Origin: Clostridium sp.
GTDB taxonomy: Bacteria; Bacillota; Clostridia; Oscillospirales; Ruminococcaceae
Length of the DNA: 62,167 bases
Direction: 5' to 3'
NCBI GenBank assembly: GCA_023664445.1
Contig: JAMPFN010000009.1
Coordinates: 1 to 62,167 of the forward strand
Shown: positions 1 to 8,966 of the stretch, piece by piece
Layout of the letters: each line of letters opens with the position of its first letter
How positions within the stretch are numbered: the stretch's first letter is position 1
Program-made: the position numbers and the translations under genes
Notes under the pieces: model-generated
Database searches by the model: none
The model's input: the letters and a program-made list of their open reading frames with translations, nothing else
Told to the model about the DNA's origin: nothing

Positions 1-66
1 CTTAAGGGAACTTGTTCCCTTAAGCAGGGGGCTTGGGGGACAGAGTCCCCCATAAGCTTCTCAAAA
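1..66 (-). repeat. Fragment of palindromic repeat family B
   Basis: Positions 1-24 form a near-perfect hairpin (CTTAAGGGAA against TTCCCTTAAG). The run at 25-52 is the reverse complement of the start of the larger elements near 3634 and 33992, including the GGGGGAC/GTCCCCC stem. The element is cut by the window edge, so its full extent is unknown. It lies upstream of the lipoprotein gene. Confidence 0.7.
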
Positions 67-161
67 AACAAATTTGCGTGTATTTTTATGCTCATTATAC
101 TACATTTTGCCCCACGAATTCTGAAAATTTTATGAAATTTAAAAAAAATGCTCAAAAAGTA

Positions 162-190
162 TGGACTTATAGGATTTGATATAGTATAAT
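162..190 (+). promoter_or_regulatory. Promoter of the foldase-like lipoprotein gene
   Basis: TGGACT at 162-167 and TATAAT at 185-190 are separated by 17 bases, a good sigma-A promoter. Transcription would start about 45 bases before the start codon at 247. The same TGGAC-type -35 with a 17-base spacer recurs before metG. Confidence 0.65.
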
Positions 191-246
191 TATAGTAATT
201 GGCTGAATAGCTTGTTTGATAAAACGTTTTACGGAGGTTTAAAATA

Positions 247-1599
247 ATGTTTAAAAATTTAAAAAGAATCGCGGCAGCCGTTGTTTCTTCCGCGGTAATA
301 ATTACGTCCGCAGGATGTACGCTCGGAAAAAACACCGCATATGCGCTGACAGTTGACGGTTACAAGGTAAAAGCCGGCGTTTACATCTATTATACCGCTT
401 CGGCATTGTCCGAGGCAACAAGTCTTGCATCGCAGCAGGACGAAAATCTCGATACGCAAGATAACGGCGCGCTCAAAAAGGTAAAGATCGAGGGCAAGGA
501 TTTTATTGACTTTGTAAAGGACAAGGCAACGGAAAACTGCGTAAACCATGTCGCTACAATAAAGCATTTTGACGAGCTTCAGCTTTCGCTTACCGAAACT
601 CAGGAAAATGAGATCTCGCAATATGTAGATATGAACTGGGAAACAAACGAGGAAGTGTTTACTAAAAACGGCATCAGCAAGGAATCTCTTAAAGAGATCA
701 TGACTTCAAGCTATAAGAGCGAAGAAGTTTTCAAGGCATATTACGGCGACGGCGGAAGCGAAAATATCGAGGAAAGCCAACTTAAAGAATATTATACGGA
801 AAATAATGCCCGTGTAAGATATGTCGATATGGATCTTCATGACGCCGAGGGAAACGACCTTGACGAAGCAGGCGAAAAAGAATTGGAAGATATGGCAAAC
901 GATTTCTTAAAGAGAGCAAAAGCCGCTAAGGATGAAGAGGCTATGCTCAAAGAATTTGACGCTTTCCAGGAAGAATACGACGAATATGTAGCCGATCAGG
1001 CAGCAGAGGCAGCAGGAGAAGAGGCTGCTACCGAAGCTCCGACCGAAGAAGAAACCGAAGCGGAAACAACAGATGCGGAAACTTCGGAAGCAGAAGATAC
1101 CGATACGGAATCGGACATCGATGACGACGTCGCCCAAGCGGCAACCGAAAATGACGACTCCGACAATGAAGCCGATAACGCCGTAACAACTGCTCCGGAG
1201 TCTGAAAACGAGGAAACAGAAACAACAACTACTGTCGATCCTTACGCAAATGAAACCATTATTCACGTTGTAACGACAAGTGAAGGTCAGAATGAAGAGG
1301 ACGTAACATATAATCCTTCAAAGGAATGCTATGACTGGATCTTCAACGATGCAAAAACGGGAGTGCCGGAAATTATCAAAGACGAGCATACTATGTACGT
1401 TATTGTAAGGCTCGATATCAATGAGCGTATGACAGACGAGGATCTTTGGAGCGAAACAGGCGTTGAAGATGTAAGGTACGAGATGTTCTCCGATGAATTT
1501 CAGGATATGCTCGATTCATGGGGCGATGAATACGAGGTTGTAAAGAATAAAAAAGCATATAAAAAATACGATCCTTTCAAGATCGAAACAAATGCATGA
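247..1599 (+). CDS. Foldase-like lipoprotein (PrsA/SurA-N-like) with acidic insert
   Basis: This is a 450-residue exported lipoprotein. The N-terminus is positively charged and hydrophobic and ends in a lipobox, Ser21-Ala-Gly-Cys24, so Cys24 should be lipidated on the outer membrane face. Residues 25-240 are mostly helical, with a stretch around 160-195 (Tyr-Tyr-rich, followed by a beta segment) resembling the chaperone region that precedes the parvulin domain in PrsA/SurA-type foldases. Residues about 250-331 are an extreme Glu/Thr/Asp/Ala low-complexity insert. The remaining 120 residues look like the second half of a parvulin-like fold, so the insert appears to split or replace the isomerase core. 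The start at 247 has an AGGAGG-like site (GGAGG, 233-237). It stands alone, followed by a strong terminator. Foldase role is inferred from organisation only; isomerase activity is doubtful. Confidence 0.6.
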   Translation: MFKNLKRIAAAVVSSAVIITSAGCTLGKNTAYALTVDGYKVKAGVYIYYTASALSEATSLASQQDENLDTQDNGALKKVKIEGKDFIDFVKDKATENCVNHVATIKHFDELQLSLTETQENEISQYVDMNWETNEEVFTKNGISKESLKEIMTSSYKSEEVFKAYYGDGGSENIEESQLKEYYTENNARVRYVDMDLHDAEGNDLDEAGEKELEDMANDFLKRAKAAKDEEAMLKEFDAFQEEYDEYVADQAAEAAGEEAATEAPTEEETEAETTDAETSEAEDTDTESDIDDDVAQAATENDDSDNEADNAVTTAPESENEETETTTTVDPYANETIIHVVTTSEGQNEEDVTYNPSKECYDWIFNDAKTGVPEIIKDEHTMYVIVRLDINERMTDEDLWSETGVEDVRYEMFSDEFQDMLDSWGDEYEVVKNKKAYKKYDPFKIETNA

Positions 1600-1611
1600 T
1601 ATGATAAAAGT

Positions 1612-1649
1612 AAAAGCTTCGGCTGCGTGATTGCAGCCGAAGCTTTTTT
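1612..1649 (+). terminator. Intrinsic terminator of the lipoprotein gene
   Basis: A perfect 15-bp stem (AAAAGCTTCGGCTGC with its complement) and a 6-base loop end in a T run, 13 bases after the stop codon. Confidence 0.9.
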
Positions 1650-1723
1650 ATAGTCACCCTACTTGAAAGAGAAACAAAAGGAATTGAACAAAAATTTTTC
1701 ATAGCAAGAATGACTATGTTTGC

Positions 1724-3514
1724 TTAACCAACATTAAAAAGCATTCCTGAAAGCGGCGGTATTTTCATAGTCACAACATTCATATTGTCAAGTCTTTCGC
1801 TGCGTATACAAAGCTCTTCCTTTTTTACATCTCCGCCGAATTCGTCCCAGCGGCTGTGAAGAATAAGATCGTAAACGCTCTCGCTTTCCGCATTGAAATT
1901 CACAGTCTGTTCCATACCTGAAAAATTGAACGCGCAAAGCATTTTATCGTTCCCTGATACGCGTTCGTAGATATACACGCATTGCTGCTCCGCATCGGCA
2001 ATTATCCACTTGAAATTCCTCATATCATATTCCCCCGAATTGAGCGATCGCCTTGTGATATATATATTCCCCAGCGTTTTTATGTATTTATGAAACGCGT
2101 CGTGTATCGGATAATGAAGCATATCCCAGTCCTGACAGCGCGTTTCGTCCCATTCCCTGAACTGTGCCAATTCATTCCCCATAAAGTTGAGCTTTTTGCC
2201 CGGATGAGTGTACATGTACATGTAAAGCGCTCTTGCCTGTATGAATTTTTCATCATAATCGCCGTACATCTTCTGAATTATCGTTGCCTTTCCGTGTACA
2301 TTTTCATCATGAGAAAACGGCAGAAGAAAAAGCTCGCTGTAAAAATATGCCATTGAAAATGTAAGCTTGTGATAATGGTGTGAACGTTCCCACGGAGCTG
2401 TTCGGAAGAAATCGAGAGTATCATTCATCCAGCCCAAGTCCCATTTATAGTCAAAGCCAAGACCGTCATATTCAACGGGCGCAGTAACTTTGGGATACGC
2501 TGTCGAATCCTCCGCTATAAGCATAGCGGTCGGGTGACGCTGATGCAGTCCGAGATTCATCATCTTGATAAATTCAACCGTATTGCCGTTTATTCCTCTT
2601 GCCGGATCGCCTGCCCAGTATATGGCGCGGCTTATCGCGTCCATTCTCAGACCGTCGAAGTGGTACTTGTCAAGCCAGTAGTTTGCGGCAGACTGTATAA
2701 AGCTTCTTGTTTCGCCCTTAGAAAAATTAAAATTACAGGTTCCCCATTCGCTTACCCCGACATCTGAAGGCGGATATTCATACAGATTGCTGCCGTCGTA
2801 TTCCTTTAAAGCGTAGCCGTCTATTGCAAAATGAACCGGAACAAAATCCATGATAACGCCTATTCCCGCGTTATGGCATTTATTAACAAGCTCCATAAGC
2901 TGAGAAGCCGTTCCGTATCTTGAAGTGGGACTGAAAAAACCCGTACTCTGATAACCCCATGAGCAGTCCGCCGGATGTTCGGAAAGCGGCATAAACTCAA
3001 GATGAGTAAAATGATTTTCACGAGCGTAATCAATAAGCTTATCCGCAATTTCGCTATAGTTGTACCATCCGTTCGGATCGTCCGGATTTGTTATCCATGA
3101 ACCGAGGTGAACCTCATATATGTTCATCGGATTGTCGTAATTTTTACTTCTTTTCGACATCCATTCACTATCTGTAAAGCGGTATTCCTCGATATCCCTT
3201 ATGCAGGACGCAAATGCCGGACGAAGCTCCATTCCGAAGCCGTAAGGATCGCAATGCTCCGTATGCTGTCCGCTGTCGGTATAAACGACATATTTGTATA
3301 TATCTCCGACAGAAGCGTTTGAATTTGAATATGTCCAGACAGAGCCGTCCCTGCGCATATCCTCCTCATTCCAACCGTTAAAGCTGCCGATCACCGTTAT
3401 CCTTTTCGCGTTCGGCGCGTAGGTCCTGAAAACAAAACAATCATTTTCTCTGTGGACACCTAAAAAATTGTATGAGTCAAAAATATGACCACAGCAAAAC
3501 TCGTGCATATCCAT
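1724..3514 (-). CDS. glgB: 1,4-alpha-glucan branching enzyme
   Basis: The 596-residue enzyme transfers alpha-1,4-glucan chain segments to 6-hydroxyl groups, creating glycogen branch points in the cytoplasm. A CBM48-type N-terminal domain (about 10-100) precedes the GH13 barrel. The catalytic nucleophile is Asp292 in GLRMDA, the acid/base is Glu335 in LIAED, and the transition-state stabiliser is Asp403 in SHDEN; the DFVPVHF region is also typical. The length fits short bacterial forms lacking the extra N-terminal module. An AGGAGG site lies about 10 bases before the ATG, and an in-frame stop just upstream prevents a longer start. It is transcribed alone from a consensus promoter. Glycogen phosphorylase and MalQ in the same window complete a glycogen/maltodextrin cycle, but no glgC or glgA is present here. 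Confidence 0.96.
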   Translation of the reverse strand: MDMHEFCCGHIFDSYNFLGVHRENDCFVFRTYAPNAKRITVIGSFNGWNEEDMRRDGSVWTYSNSNASVGDIYKYVVYTDSGQHTEHCDPYGFGMELRPAFASCIRDIEEYRFTDSEWMSKRSKNYDNPMNIYEVHLGSWITNPDDPNGWYNYSEIADKLIDYARENHFTHLEFMPLSEHPADCSWGYQSTGFFSPTSRYGTASQLMELVNKCHNAGIGVIMDFVPVHFAIDGYALKEYDGSNLYEYPPSDVGVSEWGTCNFNFSKGETRSFIQSAANYWLDKYHFDGLRMDAISRAIYWAGDPARGINGNTVEFIKMMNLGLHQRHPTAMLIAEDSTAYPKVTAPVEYDGLGFDYKWDLGWMNDTLDFFRTAPWERSHHYHKLTFSMAYFYSELFLLPFSHDENVHGKATIIQKMYGDYDEKFIQARALYMYMYTHPGKKLNFMGNELAQFREWDETRCQDWDMLHYPIHDAFHKYIKTLGNIYITRRSLNSGEYDMRNFKWIIADAEQQCVYIYERVSGNDKMLCAFNFSGMEQTVNFNAESESVYDLILHSRWDEFGGDVKKEELCIRSERLDNMNVVTMKIPPLSGMLFNVG

Positions 3515-3563
3515 ACGTCATAATCCTCCTTGAAATTTAAAAAATGACTATTGTTCATTTTTT

Positions 3564-3592
3564 ATTATATAACATCTCCGCGAAAATGTCAA
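3564..3592 (-). promoter_or_regulatory. glgB promoter
   Basis: On the minus strand TTGACA (3592-3587) and TATAAT (3569-3564) are separated by exactly 17 bases, a perfect sigma-A consensus about 50 bases before the glgB start. Confidence 0.85.
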
Positions 3593-3633
3593 TATTGCAC
3601 TAATTATAAACATGTAATTAAATTTTTAGAAGA

Positions 3634-3850
3634 TTATGGGGGACTCTGTCCCCCAAGCCCCCTGCCAAAGGAAATGCCTCTTACAGAGCCGTCCCCTCTG
3701 TCAGCTTCGCTGACATCTCCCCGCCCCGCGGGGAGTCACTCTTTGGAAACCTCATGATTTTTAATAATACTTCCCACAAGGGGAAGTATTATTAAAAATA
3801 AAAGTACCCATACAAAACATTCTTGGCAAGAATCGGGAGATAAAGCCCTC
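3634..3850 (+). repeat. Structured repeat family B, copy 1
   Basis: This is an array of hairpins: GGGGGAC/GTCCCCC near 3638, GTCAGC/GCTGAC near 3700, CCCCGC/GCGGGG near 3720, and AATAATACTTCCC (3763-3775) with its complement (3781-3793). It matches the copy at 33992-34210 closely, and differences between the two in several stems are compensated on the opposite arm. It lies directly before a family A copy, and together they form a roughly 380-bp composite. There is no coding potential. The stretch 3593-4095 holds only these repeats and a hairpin. Confidence 0.8.
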
Positions 3851-4016
3851 AAAATTGCAAATTATAATTGCTGAATGGTAAAGTTTTTAATTTACAGTCC
3901 CCGTCTATAAAACCAATCCCTATTTTCCGCTTCTGCGACTCACAGCGCAAGCTGTGCCGGAGCGGAAGCTTGATTTTCTTTGGTTCGTTTCTTGCATCAT
4001 GGCAAGAAATGAACAT
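3851..4016 (+). repeat. Repeat family A, copy 1
   Basis: The conserved core holds a CACAGC/GCTGTG hairpin and, at the 3' end, a large inverted repeat built on GTTCGTTTCTTGC. At least four more copies lie in this window (9797, 25963, 34211 and 36418). This copy has a decayed last arm (GAAATGAAC). It looks like a REP-like or miniature non-autonomous element. Confidence 0.8.
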
Positions 4017-4027
4017 ATCGTTGTTTT

Positions 4028-4063
4028 AAGGGGACGCTTTCGCTTGCAAAGCGCCCCCTTTTT
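4028..4063. repeat. GC-rich hairpin before the metK terminator
   Basis: The hairpin is AAGGGG-CGCTTT against AAAGCG-CCCCTT, ending in T residues on the plus strand. It resembles the 5' hairpin of family C (45175 and 52182) and may be a solo copy or an extra terminator. Confidence 0.5.
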
Positions 4064-4095
4064 GAAACGCAAAATTATTTGGCGTTTACATAAAT

Positions 4096-4126
4096 AAAAA
4101 CGGCACATTTTATAGTGCCGTTTTTT
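4096..4126 (-). terminator. metK terminator
   Basis: AAAAACGGCAC is paired with GTGCCGTTTTTT around an 8-base loop, directly after the metK stop. The flanking A and T runs make it potentially bidirectional. Confidence 0.85.
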
Positions 4127-4130
4127 CATA

Positions 4131-5324
4131 TTAAAGCTCGTTGACAGCCTTTTTGATAGCCTCTGCCTTATCTGTTTTTTCCCATACAACGCCCAGATCT
4201 TCGCGTCCCATGTGTCCGTATGCGGCAAGCTTTCTGTACTGCGGTTTTCTTAGGTCGAGCATTTTGATAATAGCTTCCGGTCTGAGATCGAATACCTTGT
4301 CAACTGCTGCGGAAATAGCGTTTTCCTCAACCTTTCCCGTGCCGAACGTATCAACAAGCACCGATACAGGCTTTGCAACGCCGATAGCGTACGCCAGCTG
4401 TACCTCGCACTTATCGGCAAGTCCTGCGGCAACTATGTTTTTAGCGATATATCTTGCGGCATAAGCGGCAGACCTGTCAACCTTAGTCGGGTCTTTTCCC
4501 GAGAACGCGCCGCCGCCGTGGCGTGAATATCCGCCGTATGTATCGACTATGATCTTTCTTCCCGTAAGACCGCTGTCGCCCTGTGGTCCGCCGATAACGA
4601 ATCTTCCTGTAGGATTTATGTAATACTTTGTGTTTTCGTCAAGAAGCTCTGCCGGAACAACAGGCTTGATAACATATTCCATAACGTCCTTTTTGATCTG
4701 GTCGAGCGATATCTCGGGCGCATGCTGTGAAGAAACTACGATCGTTTCGATTCTGACAGGCTTATTGCCCTCATACTCAACAGTTACCTGTGTTTTGCCG
4801 TCAGGACGAAGATAACGCAGCGTGCCGTCCTTTCTTACTTCCGTAAGCTTCATTGCAAGCTTATGAGCCATTGAGATAGGCATAGGCATAAGCTCGGGAG
4901 TTTCGTTGCAGGCATATCCAAACATAAGTCCCTGATCGCCGGCGCCTGTTGAGTTATCATCATTCATTTCGCCCTCTTTTGATTCAAGAGCTTCGTTAAC
5001 TCCCATTGCAATATCGCTTGACTGTTCATCGATAGTTGTGATCACAGAGCATGTATAAGCGTCAAAACCATATTTTGCTCTGTCGTATCCGATATCTGCA
5101 ACCACTTCTCTTGCGATTCTTGGAATATCGGCATATCCCTTTGTGCTGATCTCGCCCATACACATTATCATACCTGTTGTGCAAACCGTTTCGCACGCAA
5201 CTCTTGAATTCGGATCCTGTTCGATAAGCGCGTCAAGCACCGCGTCTGATATCTGATCGCAAATTTTGTCGGGATGTCCTTCCGTTACAGATTCGGAAGT
5301 GAAATATTTCTTTACTTCTGCCAT
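4131..5324 (-). CDS. metK: S-adenosylmethionine synthetase
   Basis: This 397-residue cytoplasmic enzyme makes S-adenosylmethionine from methionine and ATP. It carries the family signatures [13 protein letters not shown] near residue 16, [12 protein letters not shown] near 126, and the glycine-rich [16 protein letters not shown] near 270. Its length is normal for the family. The start sits just after [12 protein letters not shown], with a good upstream site (AGGAG). It is a single-gene transcript controlled by the S-box riboswitch directly upstream, so it should be switched off when SAM is plentiful. Confidence 0.98.
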   Translation of the reverse strand: MAEVKKYFTSESVTEGHPDKICDQISDAVLDALIEQDPNSRVACETVCTTGMIMCMGEISTKGYADIPRIAREVVADIGYDRAKYGFDAYTCSVITTIDEQSSDIAMGVNEALESKEGEMNDDNSTGAGDQGLMFGYACNETPELMPMPISMAHKLAMKLTEVRKDGTLRYLRPDGKTQVTVEYEGNKPVRIETIVVSSQHAPEISLDQIKKDVMEYVIKPVVPAELLDENTKYYINPTGRFVIGGPQGDSGLTGRKIIVDTYGGYSRHGGGAFSGKDPTKVDRSAAYAARYIAKNIVAAGLADKCEVQLAYAIGVAKPVSVLVDTFGTGKVEENAISAAVDKVFDLRPEAIIKMLDLRKPQYRKLAAYGHMGREDLGVVWEKTDKAEAIKKAVNEL

Positions 5325-5383
5325 GATTTTTCCGGCTGAATACAGCCGCTCCTTTCGTAAATTTTAGAAAATGTTCGCCAAAA

Positions 5384-5552
5384 TAAAAAACGTCCGGATT
5401 TCCGAACGCTGAGATTTTATGGTATGTTCTGTTTAAACAAAACGCCGTTCCTCATCTCTCGGATAAACCGCAGGAATTAGCACCCTCTTTGTTTTAACAA
5501 TCGGGTTGCCGGGCTTCAAAGGACCTGTTCCTCCACCACTCTTGATAAGGCG
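5384..5552 (-). promoter_or_regulatory. SAM-I (S-box) riboswitch with terminator
   Basis: Read on the minus strand, the aptamer (5552-5450) contains the S-box hallmarks: CTTATCAAGAG, GGAGGAACAGGTCC, GAAGCCCGGCAACC, GGTGCTAATTCC and a closing GATGAGG. The last pairs with CCTTATC to form P1. Downstream, CGTTCGG pairs with CCGGACG (5408-5391) and is followed by a U run, the expression-platform terminator. High SAM should stabilise P1 and allow termination before metK. This is a classical S-box, not a new class. Confidence 0.95.
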
Positions 5553-5654
5553 AAATTTTTTCTCGGGGCGATACCATATAAAGATTACGCTGATGTGCAT
5601 ACAAATTGTATAAAGATTTTGCAGATACTCTTTATGCGATATCGCTATAATTAC

Positions 5655-5683
5655 ATTATACTCTTTTTTTCAAAATTTGTCAA
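5655..5683 (-). promoter_or_regulatory. metK promoter upstream of the riboswitch
   Basis: TTGACA (5683-5678) and TATAAT (5660-5655) on the minus strand are separated by 17 bases. Transcription would begin about 100 bases before the S-box aptamer. Confidence 0.85.
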
Positions 5684-5717
5684 CACTAATTTTTATAATT
5701 CATGCAATTCGACTTTT

Positions 5718-5760
5718 TAGAAGCTTATGGGGACTATGGCCCATAAAATTCTGAAAAATG
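5718..5760. repeat. Short relic resembling the start of family B
   Basis: The run TTAGAAGCTTATGGGGAC followed by a degenerate GGCCCAT arm resembles the first hairpin of family B. Nothing else is visible between the metK and metG promoters. Confidence 0.35.
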
Positions 5761-5780
5761 GAATTGCGTGTAATAAGTAC

Positions 5781-5809
5781 TGGACAAATTGATAAAATAG
5801 AGTTATAAT
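5781..5809 (+). promoter_or_regulatory. metG-pheA promoter
   Basis: TGGACA (5781-5786) and TATAAT (5804-5809) have a 17-base spacer, about 30 bases before the metG ribosome binding site. Confidence 0.7.
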
Positions 5810-5845
5810 ATTATAGAATAAACATAAATAACAGGAGGAGTGTAC

Positions 5846-7786
5846 ATGTCACGTATACCTTTTTACATTACCACCCCGATATATTATCCGTCGGGAAATC
5901 CGCATATCGGTCATTGTTATACAACGGTTGCCTGCGATACGATTGCGCGTTATAAGCGTATGCAGGGGCATGACGTAATGTTCCTTACCGGAACGGACGA
6001 GCATGGTCAGAAAATCGAGCAAAAGGCGGCGGAAGCCGGAATTACGCCTAAGCAGTATGTCGATGAAATAGTTGAAAACTTCAAAAAGCTGTGGAAGTTT
6101 ATGAATATCAGCTACGACAGGTATATCAGAACCACCGACGATTATCACATCGAAACGGTTCAGAAAATATTCAAGCAGCTTTATGACAAGGGCTATATCT
6201 ATAAAGGCGAGTACAGCGGAAAATACTGCACTCCATGCGAGAGCTTTTGGACAGATTCGCAGCTTGTCGACGGAAAGTGTCCGGACTGCGGCAGAGATGT
6301 TATCGAGGCTAAGGAAGAGGCTTACTTCTTCAAAATGTCGCCGTTTGCGGACAGGATAGAAAAGCTTCTGACGCAAACGGACTATCTTCAGCCTAAAACA
6401 AGAGCGCTTGAACTTGTAAATAATTTCATAAAGCCCGGACTTGAGGATCTGTGCGTTTCAAGAACAAGCTTCAAATGGGGGATTCCTGTTACATTTGATA
6501 CGGATCATGTTGTGTATGTTTGGATAGACGCGCTTTCAAACTATATATCCGCTCTTGGCTATCAGAATGATAAATATACCGATTATGACAGATTCTGGCC
6601 TGCGGATATCCACATGGTCGCAAAGGATATCATGCGTTTCCACGCTATTATATGGCCGGCAATGCTTATGGCTTTGGAGATCCCCATGCCAAAGCATCTT
6701 GCCGTTCACGGCTGGATAACTTTTAACGGACAGAAAATGAGCAAGTCGCTTGGAAATGTCGTCGATCCTTTCATACTGGGCGAACGCTACGGCGCCGATG
6801 CTATTCGTTATCATATTCTTCGTGAAATGGCTCTTGGCGCGGACAGCTCGTTTTCAAACGAGATCATGATAAACCGTATAAATTCCGACCTTGCGAACGG
6901 TTTCGGAAATCTTGTTTCAAGAACTGTCGCTATGGTTATCAAATACTTTGACGGAACGCTTCCCGAACAGCAGCAGTCCGGTGAATTCGACGACGAGCTT
7001 ATTGAACAGGTTTCGGCGCTTGAAAGAAAAGTTGACGTGTGTATGAACAGGATCCAGCTTCAGAACGCTTTGATAGAAATATTCAACGTTGTTTCGAGAG
7101 CCAATAAATATATAGATGAAACCGCTCCGTGGGTGCTTGCCAAAGACGAAGCGAACAAGCCAAGACTTGCGGCTGTTCTTTACAATCTTCTTGACGCTGT
7201 AAGAGTTATATCGGCGCTTCTTTATCCGTTTATGCCGACGACTATGCCGAAAGTATGGAAGCAGATAGGCGCGGATAAAGACTCCGTAAGCTATAAAAAT
7301 GCCGGAAAATCAGGCGTTCTTCCTAAAAATGTCAAGGTCAAAAAGGGCGACGTATTGTTCCCGCGTATCGATGTCGAAAAGGAGATAGACGAACTTAACA
7401 AGCTTATCGAGCGTCAGACGGCTGCTGCCGATAAAACCAAGGAAACTATCGAGCTTGAACCGGAGATCACGATAGAGGATTTCTGTAAGACAGAGCTTCG
7501 TGCCGCTAAAGTAAAGGCATGCGAAAAGGTGAAAAAATCAAAGAAGCTGCTTAAATTACAGCTTGACGACGGTATGGGCGGCAGACAAGTCGTTTCGGGC
7601 ATTGCCGAGCATTACAAACCTGAAGAGCTTATAGGAAAAACCGTTATTGTTGTCGCCAATTTAAAGCCTGCAAAGCTTTGCGGAGAGGAAAGCAACGGCA
7701 TGATATGCGCTGCCGATATGGTTGACGGCGGAGTCAAGGTGATATTCCTTGACGATGACGTTGAACCGGGAACAAAGATCAGGTAG
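5846..7786 (+). CDS. metG: Methionyl-tRNA synthetase
   Basis: The 646-residue enzyme charges tRNA-Met in the cytoplasm. The class I Rossmann fold carries HIGH at residues 20-23 and KMSKS (QKMSKSLGN) near 298. A four-cysteine knob (CTPC and CPDCG, about 127-148) marks the zinc-binding form. The last 100 residues (from about 545) are an EMAP/Trbp111-type tRNA-binding domain, as in dimeric MetRS of Firmicutes. The ATG at 5846 is chosen because AGGAGG (5833-5838) is 7 bases away; a GTG at 5840 is too close. pheA follows after 29 bases and is probably co-transcribed. Confidence 0.97.
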   Translation: MSRIPFYITTPIYYPSGNPHIGHCYTTVACDTIARYKRMQGHDVMFLTGTDEHGQKIEQKAAEAGITPKQYVDEIVENFKKLWKFMNISYDRYIRTTDDYHIETVQKIFKQLYDKGYIYKGEYSGKYCTPCESFWTDSQLVDGKCPDCGRDVIEAKEEAYFFKMSPFADRIEKLLTQTDYLQPKTRALELVNNFIKPGLEDLCVSRTSFKWGIPVTFDTDHVVYVWIDALSNYISALGYQNDKYTDYDRFWPADIHMVAKDIMRFHAIIWPAMLMALEIPMPKHLAVHGWITFNGQKMSKSLGNVVDPFILGERYGADAIRYHILREMALGADSSFSNEIMINRINSDLANGFGNLVSRTVAMVIKYFDGTLPEQQQSGEFDDELIEQVSALERKVDVCMNRIQLQNALIEIFNVVSRANKYIDETAPWVLAKDEANKPRLAAVLYNLLDAVRVISALLYPFMPTTMPKVWKQIGADKDSVSYKNAGKSGVLPKNVKVKKGDVLFPRIDVEKEIDELNKLIERQTAAADKTKETIELEPEITIEDFCKTELRAAKVKACEKVKKSKKLLKLQLDDGMGGRQVVSGIAEHYKPEELIGKTVIVVANLKPAKLCGEESNGMICAADMVDGGVKVIFLDDDVEPGTKIR

Positions 7787-7815
7787 CGCGGAACGCTCCG
7801 GGAAAGGAAATTATT

Positions 7816-8928
7816 ATGGATCTTAACGCGTTGAGAGAAGAAATAGATAAACTCGACAAGACTATACTCGATTCGTTTGAAAAGAGAATGGAGATTTGCC
7901 GCAATGTGGCGGTTTACAAAAAAGAAAACGGTATGCAGATATTTCAGTCGGACCGTGAAAATGCAATAATCCAAAAGGTGCGCGATCAAAGCCCCGAGGA
8001 ATTGAAAGGGGCTTCCGCCGCGCTTTTTACCGAGATAATGGATATAAGCAAATGCCTGCAGCAGCAGGATGTTCTAATGGACAGACGCTTTATGGATGCT
8101 GTGCCGCTCGATCTTGATTCGGGAGGAAGGATCGGCTGTCAGGGAACAAGCGGCTCTAATTCCGAAACGGCGGCACGAAAACTTTTCAAGGATAACGATA
8201 TATCCTTTTATAATGAATTCAGGGACGTTTTTAAGGCTGTTGAAAGCGGCGAGGCAGAGTTCGGACTTATCCCGATATATAACTCGACGGCAGGTTCCGT
8301 GACTCAGAATTATGATCTTATAAGAGAACATAATGTTTACATAGCGGCTACTGTGAATGTCGAGATAACCAATTGTCTTGCGGCGAAAGGAAACACTTTG
8401 CCGACTGATATAAAAAAGGTTTATTCTCATCCGCAGGCGTTAAAGCAATGCTCGGAATTTCTGAGCGGCGGCGGATACGAACCCGTTGAAGCGCAGAATA
8501 CCGCGACTGCCGCAAAATATGTAAGTGAATGCGATGAGCCGTGCGCTGTGGTGTGTTCGGAAAACTGTGCGGAGCTTTACGGCTTGAAGATACTTAAAAG
8601 CAATATTTCAAACGTGCTTCCGAATTACACAAGATTTATATGCATAACAAAGGATTTCGCATTGTCGGGGGACGCGAAAACTATTTCGGTATCTCTTGAG
8701 ATCCCAAATAAAAAAGGAAGTCTGTATCGTCTGCTTACCAAATTTTTTGTGAATGACATCGATCTTGAAAAAATAGAAAGCCGCCCTATTGCGGACGGCA
8801 GCTTTGATGTTAGATTTTTCCTTGATTTTGCGGGAAATGTCAACGATCCGAAAGTGAAATCGCTTCTTGTTGAACTTGCGGATGAACTTGACGATTTCAG
8901 ATTTCTCGGGAATTACAGGGAATATTAG
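7816..8928 (+). CDS. pheA: Bifunctional chorismate mutase/prephenate dehydratase
   Basis: This 370-residue P-protein converts chorismate to prephenate and then to phenylpyruvate on the way to phenylalanine. An AroQ-type mutase helix bundle spans about 1-90, the dehydratase domain about 105-275 with the catalytic TRF motif (NYTRF), and a C-terminal ACT domain about 285-365 keeps an ESRP motif (IESRP), the expected phenylalanine-sensing site. The usual PIENS segment of the dehydratase reads PIYNSTAGSV, with Tyr in place of Glu. It sits 29 bases after metG. The aroBAC genes that supply chorismate are 30 kb away. Confidence 0.93.
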   Translation: MDLNALREEIDKLDKTILDSFEKRMEICRNVAVYKKENGMQIFQSDRENAIIQKVRDQSPEELKGASAALFTEIMDISKCLQQQDVLMDRRFMDAVPLDLDSGGRIGCQGTSGSNSETAARKLFKDNDISFYNEFRDVFKAVESGEAEFGLIPIYNSTAGSVTQNYDLIREHNVYIAATVNVEITNCLAAKGNTLPTDIKKVYSHPQALKQCSEFLSGGGYEPVEAQNTATAAKYVSECDEPCAVVCSENCAELYGLKILKSNISNVLPNYTRFICITKDFALSGDAKTISVSLEIPNKKGSLYRLLTKFFVNDIDLEKIESRPIADGSFDVRFFLDFAGNVNDPKVKSLLVELADELDDFRFLGNYREY

Positions 8929-8966
8929 AGCCTGTTCTCATAGGAAAGGCTCTATTGAGTTTTTTT
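8927..8966 (+). terminator. pheA terminator
   Basis: AGAGCCT pairs with AGGCTCT around a 13-base loop, followed after a short gap by seven Ts. The loop (GTTCTCATAGG) shares 11 bases with the terminal repeat of the family D element at 44123. It overlaps the end of the convergent dehydrogenase gene. Confidence 0.65.

Noticed and set aside
206..235. AAAACGTTTT palindrome before the lipoprotein gene as a CcpA site
   Set aside because: It lacks the flanking bases of a catabolite-response element and could occur by chance in AT-rich sequence.
5840..5845. GTG start for metG
   Set aside because: It lies one base after the AGGAGG site; the ATG at 5846 has a normal spacing.
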